From: Treponema sp. UBA4692
GTDB taxonomy: Bacteria; Spirochaetota; Spirochaetia; Treponematales; Treponemataceae
Assembly (NCBI GenBank): GCA_002404895.1
Contig: DHKO01000002.1
Coordinates: forward strand, 18,831-82,830
DNA: 64,000 nucleotides
Direction of reading: 5' to 3'
This document shows, piece by piece, positions 34,091 through 40,679 of this stretch. Within the stretch, counting starts at the first letter, position 1; the number at the start of each line of letters is the position of its first letter. The translations under genes and the position numbers were made by a program. The notes beneath the pieces were generated by a model. The model was not told the DNA's origin. It did no database searches and was given only the letters and a program-made list of their open reading frames with translations.

Positions 34091-35766
34091 TTTTTCCTGT
34101 CCAGACGAAAACAGACGCCCGCCCCTGCACTCGCACAAAATTTCAAGATTGAATCCCAGGACGCGCCTGCAAAAAAGCTCAAAAACTTAAATTCAAGCAG
34201 AATCCGCCCCGAAAAATTAAACGACGGAAAAATGCCGGAACTATAGAAGTCAGCCCCAATCTTTCGATTCCATAAATACAAAAGGCTCGCGCCGGCCGAA
34301 ACTTCCGCGCCCACAGCAATATCCTTATCTGAAAACGGCAATATAAAAATGCCAAAAGGAACAGAAAAACCTATTCCGGAAAGGCAAGGACTGTCCAAAT
34401 GTTCTCCGTTAAGCGTGTAGTTATATGGAAAATTGTCTTTCGGAAAAGCGACAAACGGCCTGATTCTGCCGCCTATAAAAAACGGCTTTAAAACATCGCA
34501 GGAAATAAAAGAAAAGTCCGCGCCCAAAGCAAACAGGAAAGGCTCTGGAGCCGTAGCGCAGTCCAGCTGCAAATCCGCATAAAATCCTTCTTTTCGCCTG
34601 TTGTCACCAAAAGCGTGCAATTTTCCTGAAGTTCCAGCAGACGTGCTGCCGCTATCACCGACAGAAGAACCGCTTCCGCTTGCAGCCGAAATTTTGCCAG
34701 TTCCGTCTTTTAATGGAGTTTCCTCAGAATCAGGCTCCTCCGGGGAAAGCTCAAGTCCGCTGTCGTCAGCAAGCCATTTCCATAGATAAAGATTTCCTTT
34801 TTTTGTTGTAAAGAGAATTTTTTCGCCGTCAGGACTGAATGTTCCGGCGGAAAAGCTTTCTGATTTTCCAAGCGAAAGCGTTTTTATCAGATTGCCGCTG
34901 CCTGCGTTGAAAACGTAAAGACAGTTATTTTTAGTTCCAAGCACAATATACTTGCCATCAGAAGAAAAACCGGCATCTCCGCTCAAGCCTTCGGACACAG
35001 TGATTTCCGTAAGATTCGGAGCTTTGCTTTCTTCAATGCCGTTAAAATGTGCGACAACAAGCTTGTCCTGCAGCATGGAAGACAAAAAGGCGGAGCCGTC
35101 AGAACTTATTTTCGGATAAACACCTGAATTGACATTCCATGAATACTCAGCAATGTTTTGATAAATGCCGTCAGAATTTGCGACAAGGTGAAATTTAGAA
35201 TCCGAGGTTGAAACAATCAGACATTTTGAGTCGTCTGTCCTGCTCAAAAAGACAATTTCCTTATTAAAGTCAATCTTTTTATTCAAAAGATAGCTGTTCG
35301 AAGCAAGAAGCCTGTAATACTCAAAAAGATTCTTGCCGTCATATGGAAAAACAACTGAAAAGCCTTCTTCCCCAAAAACAGCAGCCTCCGCAGAACTTTT
35401 GTCCGAAGGAATCAAGTCTGTGAGAGTTCCAGAGTCCACGTCATACACCCCTATTGAGCGGCAGCTTCTTACAGCAAGCATTTTCTTGCCGTTTCTAGAG
35501 AATTCCATTGAAGCAACAAATGTGTTTCTGTTTTCTGAGGAAAAAGGCTCAAAGATTTTTTTAGGCATTAAATCATCCGCGCCGTAAAGAATAATCTTGT
35601 CTTCCTGCACTCCTGCAAAAATTGAGCCGTCAGGAAACCACGCCGGAAAACCAAAATATCCGTAAGCGTTTTTGACTTTTTCCACAAAGAGATTTTTTTC
35701 CTGAGCCTGCAAGAGAACAGAATAGAAAAAAAACAAGAAAATAAAAAATCTCTTAAAGAAAAACAC
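34087..35766 (-). CDS. Secreted WD40-like propeller protein with C-terminal barrel-like domain
   Basis: Exported protein (559 aa). A signal peptide of ~22 residues (FFFKRFFIFLFFFYSVLLQA) precedes a beta-propeller of WD40/PQQ type (~35-325). Blade motifs include FPAWFPDGSIFAGV, FSRNGKKMLAVRSC, FSSDGKYIVLGTKNNCLYVF and FSPDGEKILFTTKKGNLYLW. A Gly/Ser/Glu linker (~335-375) leads to a C-terminal ~185 residues of alternating aromatic strands ending GAGVCFRLDRKK, possibly an outer-membrane barrel. The start is GTG at 35766. No Shine-Dalgarno sequence precedes it; the predicted promoter with a G10 tract ends six bases upstream. First gene of the operon. Confidence 0.75.
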   Translation of the reverse strand: MFFFKRFFIFLFFFYSVLLQAQEKNLFVEKVKNAYGYFGFPAWFPDGSIFAGVQEDKIILYGADDLMPKKIFEPFSSENRNTFVASMEFSRNGKKMLAVRSCRSIGVYDVDSGTLTDLIPSDKSSAEAAVFGEEGFSVVFPYDGKNLFEYYRLLASNSYLLNKKIDFNKEIVFLSRTDDSKCLIVSTSDSKFHLVANSDGIYQNIAEYSWNVNSGVYPKISSDGSAFLSSMLQDKLVVAHFNGIEESKAPNLTEITVSEGLSGDAGFSSDGKYIVLGTKNNCLYVFNAGSGNLIKTLSLGKSESFSAGTFSPDGEKILFTTKKGNLYLWKWLADDSGLELSPEEPDSEETPLKDGTGKISAASGSGSSVGDSGSTSAGTSGKLHAFGDNRRKEGFYADLQLDCATAPEPFLFALGADFSFISCDVLKPFFIGGRIRPFVAFPKDNFPYNYTLNGEHLDSPCLSGIGFSVPFGIFILPFSDKDIAVGAEVSAGASLLYLWNRKIGADFYSSGIFPSFNFSGRILLEFKFLSFFAGASWDSILKFCASAGAGVCFRLDRKK

Positions 35767-35772
35767 TATAAG

Positions 35773-35803
35773 AGTGTACCCCCCCCCCGCATAAGAAAGT
35801 CAA
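35773..35803 (-). promoter_or_regulatory. Predicted promoter with G10 tract in its spacer
   Basis: On the minus strand TTGACT (35803-35798) and TACACT (35778-35773) are separated by 19 bases, ten of which are an unbroken G run (35788-35779). The -10 box ends six bases before the GTG start. Loss of two G residues would give the optimal 17-bp spacer, so tract length could set promoter strength. Confidence 0.55.
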
Positions 35804-35910
35804 TTGCGTTTTCTTTTTTTCTAAGAGATTTTTATAAAACTAACTGGTTATAAAGAATGATTCCGCACCACAAAAGAAATTTTCAAGAGGCACACCTATT
35901 TCAGACTAAA

Positions 35911-36065
35911 GGAATACTTCCTAAGAGGCTAAGGAATACTTCCTAAGAGCCGAAGGTATACTTCCTTCAGTCCTTAGGAAGGCTTACTTCAGCTCTTAGG
36001 AAGCCTTACTTCAGTCCTTAGCTAGGCTTCCTTCAGCTCTAAGGTATGCTTCCTTTAGTTTTTAT
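35911..36065. repeat. Array of seven 22-bp tandem repeats
   Basis: Units start at 35911, 35933, 35955, 35977, 35999, 36021 and 36043, each exactly 22 bp except the last. The GG-N3-R-CTTMCTT core is conserved; the second half (AAGAGGCTAA, TCAGTCCTTA, TCAGCTCTTA and similar) varies. It is the same family as 2539-2649. It lies between the start of the WD40-like gene and the end of the second rsmE. The rest of 35804-36134 shows nothing else recognisable. Confidence 0.85.
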
Positions 36066-36134
36066 GGAAAACGCGGGAAAAAACCGGCAATGCCAAATGA
36101 TTTTCAAGGGAAGCGAAGCCGGTGCTCCGCGCTT

Positions 36135-36902
36135 CTAATTCAAAAATCCCATTGAGTCGAGAATTATTGAGCTTGCGACTGTAGCGGCGGTCTCTGTGCG
36201 CAAGATGCGGCTTCCCATGCTGCAAAGCGTGAATCCAAATTCTTCGAGCAGGTCGCGCTCTTTTTCTGTCCAGCCGCGCTCGCTTCCAATTGCTGCGACA
36301 ACGCTAAGCGCGCTCTCGTGAAGCAAAAAGTCATGCAGGCTTTTTTTTGCGCGCCGGTTATCCAAGGCGATTTTCGAGCACGCCTCCCATTTTACGAATC
36401 CGGATGTCAATCCGGATTTCTCATCTTTCAAAGAAGAGAGTGTGTCATAAAGATTATTATAGAAAGAAAGCTCTGGAACGTGGGTTGAAGCCGCCTGCGC
36501 TGTTCCATCAAGAAGCATTTCATACGCGCTTCCGTCTTTCACAACGTTTGAATTCAAGTAGGATTTCTCGGTAAGCTCAGTTCCTGTCAAAATAACTTTC
36601 TCGCAGCCAAGCCCCGCAACGTCACGCAAAAGCCGGCGAAGCTGAATCGGGCGAGGGAATCCGATTATCAGCGTAAGCGGATAAAGCTTTTTTCCGGCGG
36701 ATTTCGCCTCAAATTCAAAGAAAATTTCCCCGTCGTCAGAGATTTTTGTGATTCTCGCAGTTCCGGCAGCTCCACCGATGATTCCAGCATCAAATTCGTC
36801 CCCCGCCTTTTTATGAAGAACCTTGATAATATGCTGAGCGCGCTCATCTTTTTTTGAAAGCGGATTTTTAATTTCTTCCTTATCAAATAAACAGATATTC
36901 AT
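36135..36902 (-). CDS. RsmE-family 16S rRNA methyltransferase, copy 2
   Basis: SPOUT methyltransferase (255 aa) of the RsmE family. N-terminal PUA-like domain (RAQHIIKVLHKKAGDEFDAG), then LILIIGFPRP-like LTLIIGFPRPIQLRRLLRDV, GCEKVILTGTELTEKSYLNS, IGSERGWTEKERDLL (the usual EGG reads ERG) and the knot motif MGSRILRTETAATVA. The knot motif is closer to the family consensus than in copy 1 at 11690, whereas copy 1 keeps the EGG. One copy may methylate U1498 and the other a different site. The ATG at 36902 is used; a TTG at 36911 is also possible and lies closer to GGAG. Confidence 0.88.
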   Translation of the reverse strand: MNICLFDKEEIKNPLSKKDERAQHIIKVLHKKAGDEFDAGIIGGAAGTARITKISDDGEIFFEFEAKSAGKKLYPLTLIIGFPRPIQLRRLLRDVAGLGCEKVILTGTELTEKSYLNSNVVKDGSAYEMLLDGTAQAASTHVPELSFYNNLYDTLSSLKDEKSGLTSGFVKWEACSKIALDNRRAKKSLHDFLLHESALSVVAAIGSERGWTEKERDLLEEFGFTLCSMGSRILRTETAATVASSIILDSMGFLN

Positions 36903-37006
36903 TGCAGACAAAACACTCCGTAAACGGTTTAAGACTTCAATTATTATAATAGAAAATTCAATTCAAAATTGAAGCTCTACGTTAATAATATATTTCAGAG
37001 ACAGTT

Positions 37007-38917
37007 ATGAAAAGATTTCAGATTTTTCTTTTGGCTTTTTGCGCTTTTGCTTTCGCGTCATGCACCGACATCAGCTCTTCTTCATCGTCAGATTCTTCCG
37101 ATGAAACTTCCAGCTCGTCTTCGGCAGACACAAAAACACAGACAACAGCAAAGTCAAGTCCGGTCTCCACAACAACGGCTTCAAGCGCGGAAACTTGGGC
37201 TTACAGCGAGTCGTCTCCGATTTACGAGATTTCAAGCGATGTAGGCTCGCTCACAGTCTCAGGCGACTTAGGCGGAAAATCCGTGTATCTCGTGAAGGCG
37301 AACAAGACTAGCTCCGCAATCTCAGCGTCAAACGAAAGGACAATCACGAAGATTTCAAATATTTCAAACACGCTGGCAGATTCAAGCGGGATTTCAGATT
37401 TTTCATTCGAGCCAGAAAATGAAGATTCTGGAAAACAACCAAAATTCAGGAATTTCATTCCGCCGGAAGATGTCGGAAAAGCAGTTTTTAATGGAAGAAA
37501 ATCGAATTCAAAAAACCGTTCTATATTGTCAGGCTCTGCAAGCTCGTCGGTTTCGGCAATTTCAACTCTTTCAACTGTGGAGCAGATTTCAGCGGAAGTG
37601 GACTCAACAGAAAAATCAGTCTACGTTGACAACGACACCGAGCTAAGCACTTTCACTTTAAAAACCGCGACCTTGCGCGCAAAAGGCGAATACTGCTACG
37701 TCTGGGTTGTCGATGACTATTACACGAGCGACAGCGCGAGCGGCTCAAAAGTTGACTCTTCCACGGCGGAAACTTTTGCGCTTAAATTTGACGAAATCTA
37801 TCCTGCAATCAGAAATGTCTTCGGAAGCGAATCCGACTGCCTGATAAACTACGACACAAGCATAACTTCCTATGACGCGTCCCTTTCAATGGAAAGCTAC
37901 AGCGACACAGGAACAATGGTGAACATCGTTATTTACGACATCGGCGCGGATTCAGAACTCGACAGCTCAAGCCAGTGCGGAGTCGTGGGATACTTTTACT
38001 CAAAGGACTACGTTTATCCGTCATCATCTGTGAGCAAAAATTCCGTCATAAACTACTCGAACAAGGGAAAATATTTCTATGTGGACTCAAGCTACGCAGT
38101 CTCTTATTTTGATACGATGATTTCGACTCTCGCCCACGAATTCCAGCATATGATAAATTTCAACGTGAAAAATATATCGCAGAATCTAAGCCCGTCAACT
38201 TCATACAACGAGATGCTTTCGATGCTCTGCGAGGACATGATGCAGAAAATGCTAGGAATTGACGATGACGGCTCGCCGAAAGCTCGGCTTCAAGGATTCA
38301 ACGCGTATTATTTTCTTTCAGGGCTGAGCGAGTACAATTCAAGCTGCGCGGTTGTCTCCTACGCTGATTCCTACGCGCTTGGGGCGTGGCTTTCAAGGCA
38401 GTACGGAGGCGCGGCTCTTGTTCAGGCGATTATGCAGAACGATTCTGTTGACAACGACTCGATTGCAGCGGCGGTAAATTCATTAAACGGAACTGATTAC
38501 AATTTTGATGACTTGTTTGAACAGTTTTTGCTTGCAATAACAGGAAATGAGACTTTCACGCTTGAAAAAGACGCGGAAGAAAATTTGTCATATGAAAACG
38601 GAGACGAACCCTACACTTACCCGATGACAGCGATTAACTTATGGAACGAGGACTACAGCATAACTTCGTCAGGACTAAGCGACTATTCCTCAGTGCAAAG
38701 TTCTCTTTCAACGGCAAAATATTCCTCATATGAATGGTGCGGGCCTTACCTGTTTTCGAAAAGCTACAGCTACGCGCTACGCCCGGACTACGGCTTTACG
38801 CTCCACGGAATCGAGGAGATTTCTTCAAGCTCATCAGACACAGATAAAATAGAACGCACGTACACGTTCAGCGAAAGCGGAAGCTCCGGATTGACGATGT
38901 ATTTAATTATCCAGTGA
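37007..38917 (+). CDS. Zinc metalloprotease lipoprotein, M30-like
   Basis: Exported lipoprotein (636 aa): signal ending FASC (Cys19), followed by a Ser/Thr-rich stretch to ~60 that probably spaces it from the membrane. An N-terminal beta domain leads into the catalytic region. Zinc motif HEFQH at residues 377-381 sits in STLAHEFQHMINF, with Glu378 as base, and Glu402 in SYNEMLSML is a likely third ligand. This pattern resembles family M30 (hyicolysin type), which occurs in treponemes. The rest is helical to ~530, then beta. A role in digestion of host or dietary protein, or in surface protein processing, is inference. The preceding ~100 bp are A+T-rich. Confidence 0.82.
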   Translation: MKRFQIFLLAFCAFAFASCTDISSSSSSDSSDETSSSSSADTKTQTTAKSSPVSTTTASSAETWAYSESSPIYEISSDVGSLTVSGDLGGKSVYLVKANKTSSAISASNERTITKISNISNTLADSSGISDFSFEPENEDSGKQPKFRNFIPPEDVGKAVFNGRKSNSKNRSILSGSASSSVSAISTLSTVEQISAEVDSTEKSVYVDNDTELSTFTLKTATLRAKGEYCYVWVVDDYYTSDSASGSKVDSSTAETFALKFDEIYPAIRNVFGSESDCLINYDTSITSYDASLSMESYSDTGTMVNIVIYDIGADSELDSSSQCGVVGYFYSKDYVYPSSSVSKNSVINYSNKGKYFYVDSSYAVSYFDTMISTLAHEFQHMINFNVKNISQNLSPSTSYNEMLSMLCEDMMQKMLGIDDDGSPKARLQGFNAYYFLSGLSEYNSSCAVVSYADSYALGAWLSRQYGGAALVQAIMQNDSVDNDSIAAAVNSLNGTDYNFDDLFEQFLLAITGNETFTLEKDAEENLSYENGDEPYTYPMTAINLWNEDYSITSSGLSDYSSVQSSLSTAKYSSYEWCGPYLFSKSYSYALRPDYGFTLHGIEEISSSSSDTDKIERTYTFSESGSSGLTMYLIIQ

Positions 38918-38936
38918 TTTTCAATAGAATCGGCTT

Positions 38937-39260
38937 ATGAGAAAATATCTTTTCGGAATTATGATTTTAATTCTTGGACTTTCTGCGTTTTCGTTCGGAG
39001 GCAAAGCCCCTGCGAGCATTGCAGGCCACATAAAGTTCTACGGAAATGCGCCCTTTGAATATCCTGGAATCGAGACTGTTGACGGCTATCTTTACGCGGT
39101 ACAGACTGAAAAAGATTCCGGCATTTCAATTGAAGAAATAAAAGCGACGCAAGGCAAGATGATTGAGCTTACAGGTCGCGTCGAGAAAAAAGAGAAGCTT
39201 TCCGTGTTTTCCCTCCGCGACGGAACTTTTGTTGTCTCTGAATTCAGGATTCTTGAATAA
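38937..39260 (+). CDS. Small secreted protein with OB-like fold
   Basis: Exported protein (107 aa): signal peptide to about residue 21 (MRKYLFGIMILILGLSAFSF), then a single beta-rich domain. TQGKMIELTGRVEKKEK and DGTFVVSEFRILE read like an OB-fold strand pair. No known family is recognised. It begins 19 bp after the metalloprotease gene. A -10-like TAGAAT at 38925-38930 lies six bases before the ATG, so it may also have its own start site. Function unknown. Confidence 0.7.
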   Translation: MRKYLFGIMILILGLSAFSFGGKAPASIAGHIKFYGNAPFEYPGIETVDGYLYAVQTEKDSGISIEEIKATQGKMIELTGRVEKKEKLSVFSLRDGTFVVSEFRILE

Positions 39261-39295
39261 ACGGCACGGAAAACGCGAAATTCGCAGCCGAAGGA

Positions 39296-39420
39296 ATCCG
39301 TCATGCTGAATTTAGGGCGAGCAGAAAACTGCGTAGTCAGAAGCCCACAATTTCAACATCTATATTATAGATTCAGAAATAAAGCGAGCTGCAAACAGCT
39401 CGAGTTCGGAATGACGGGCT
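39296..39420. repeat. Composite intergenic hairpin repeat
   Basis: Holds degenerate versions of both hairpin half-sites: TCATGCTGAA near 39300, TTTCAACATCTAT, TATAGATTCAGAAAT (~39365), the short palindrome GAGCTG...CAGCTC (39383-39399) and TTCGGAATGACG (~39405-39416). Same family as 46231-46297. Confidence 0.5.
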
Positions 39421-39446
39421 TTTGTTCGCAATATCGTTTTTGATTC

Positions 39447-40286
39447 TTATTTTTTGCCCATCATCTCTGAAACAGACTTCAGATAGTCACGGCTTATGCT
39501 CTCGTGGTTTTTAAGCATCGCGTAAGGAACACCGTAAGCTTTCTCAATGTCCTCTCTCGTCAAAACCTCGTCCGGCGTTCCAAGCGACATATCGCGGTTC
39601 GGATAAAAAAGCAGAACCTGATCCGCATATTTTTTAGTCAAATCCAGCTCGTGCATTGAAATATAGATTGAAGTTCCAGTTTTATGGACAAAATCTTTCA
39701 GATAAGCAAGCGCGTTTTCCTTCTGATATTCCTCCATCGCAAAAAGAGGCTCGTCCATAAAAACAGCCGCGCTTCCGTACAAAATCGAGAACGCAAGAAG
39801 AACACGCTGAATCTCTCCCTTGCTAAGCTGCGTAAGTCCGTGGCCAAGCACATTTTTAAGCTCGAAAACATCTATAACCTCGCTTAGAAGGTCGGAATCA
39901 GATTTGATTCCTTTCGCGTTTCCTTTTAGATTTCCGTTTGAATAAACCTGCCCCAAAAGCTCCGAGACCTTGTCCTCAACCTCAAATTCCATATTCTGAT
40001 AAATCACAGACGCAAGGAGATTTTTCTGCTCCTGGCCAAGAAGATAAGGATTTTGCCCAAGAAGATTCACACTTCCAGAATCAGGCTTGAGGCGGCCAGC
40101 GCAAAGCATAAGAAGAGTCGTTTTTCCGCAGCCGTTCTGCCCAACAAAGCTCACGAATCCTGACGGAAGCTCCGCCGAAAAATGCTCGAATACAGGCTTG
40201 CTCTCAACCGGCTTTCCATTCTCGTCAACATCGCCTTCAACTGGCGGATAAGCAAAAGACACATCATTAAGTTCAAGAAATTTCAT
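39447..40286 (-). CDS. ABC transporter ATP-binding protein
   Basis: Single-domain ABC ATPase (279 aa). Walker A is GQNGCGKTTLL near residue 49, the signature is LSKGEIQRVLLAFSIL, and Walker B is AAVFMDEPLFAM, with the D-loop slightly unusual because the catalytic Glu is followed by PLFAME. The switch His is in YISMHELDLTKKY. No permease gene is adjacent, so the partner and substrate are unknown. The ATG at 40286 is preferred to an in-frame upstream start at 40313. TATCAT lies six bases before it and no Shine-Dalgarno sequence is present. The first ~30 residues include an insert (EGDVDENGKPVESK) within the A-loop region. Confidence 0.88.
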   Translation of the reverse strand: MKFLELNDVSFAYPPVEGDVDENGKPVESKPVFEHFSAELPSGFVSFVGQNGCGKTTLLMLCAGRLKPDSGSVNLLGQNPYLLGQEQKNLLASVIYQNMEFEVEDKVSELLGQVYSNGNLKGNAKGIKSDSDLLSEVIDVFELKNVLGHGLTQLSKGEIQRVLLAFSILYGSAAVFMDEPLFAMEEYQKENALAYLKDFVHKTGTSIYISMHELDLTKKYADQVLLFYPNRDMSLGTPDEVLTREDIEKAYGVPYAMLKNHESISRDYLKSVSEMMGKK

Positions 40287-40427
40287 AAGGATATGATAAT
40301 AAAAATCCGTCACTATTGCGAGATGATATTTTTTACAGATTCCAAATTACAGATTCAGAACAGAAGCGAGCCAAAAAGAATCCGACTTCAGAATGACGCA
40401 AATTTGTCAGCTGAACCACAGCTGCCA

Positions 40428-40475
40428 TGCTGAACTTGTTTCAGCATCTATTTGCAGATTCGAAATGACGCGAGT
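40428..40475. repeat. GCTGAA/TTCAGC hairpin repeat
   Basis: ATGCTGAA and TTTCAGCATCT flank a short loop, followed by a GATTCGAAATGACG half-site. Part of the dispersed hairpin family seen at 46231 and 53514. Confidence 0.6.
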
Positions 40476-40526
40476 TTTTTAGAAAGTAAAACAAACTTGC
40501 CCGCCTGCGAGCTTTATTGCGCTAGG

Positions 40527-40627
40527 GATAGGAGTGGCGCGGAGCGTTGTTTTGCGGCTGTTTTTTCTGACAGTCCGGCTTCCGGCGCAAAACAATGAAA
40601 CCACGGATAGCCTGGCCGCGAAGCGGC
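40527..40627. repeat. Structured intergenic element related to the 143-bp repeat
   Basis: Outer GCGC arms enclose AGGGATAGGAGTGG (from ~40531) facing CCACGGATAGCCTGG (~40600-40614): two short stems separated by an internal loop with GATAG on both sides. Inside is a long stem, TTGTTTTGCG (~40560) with CGCAAAACAA (~40585), and a CTGT/ACAG hairpin. The facing GATAG loop also occurs in the 143-bp repeats. It ends about 50 bp before dnaX. The rest of 40287-40526 holds hairpin repeats only. Confidence 0.55.
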
Positions 40628-40643
40628 AGCGCCCAGATTACAA

Positions 40644-40672
40644 TTGAGAATATCATGATTTTTCGGTATTCT
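40644..40672 (+). promoter_or_regulatory. Promoter of dnaX, leaderless arrangement
   Basis: TTGAGA (40644-40649), 17-bp spacer, TATTCT (40667-40672), then seven bases to the ATG at 40680. There is no Shine-Dalgarno sequence. The -35 hexamer is identical to that of the partial gene at the left edge. Confidence 0.6.
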
Positions 40673-40679
40673 ATTTGCT

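Noticed and set aside
35911..36065. Possible CRISPR array
   Set aside because: Units are contiguous 22-bp repeats without spacers, they vary between themselves, and no cas genes are in the window.
36903..37006. TTCAAT/ATTGAA palindrome as operator of the metalloprotease gene
   Set aside because: Short A+T-rich palindromes are expected by chance here and no regulator is adjacent.
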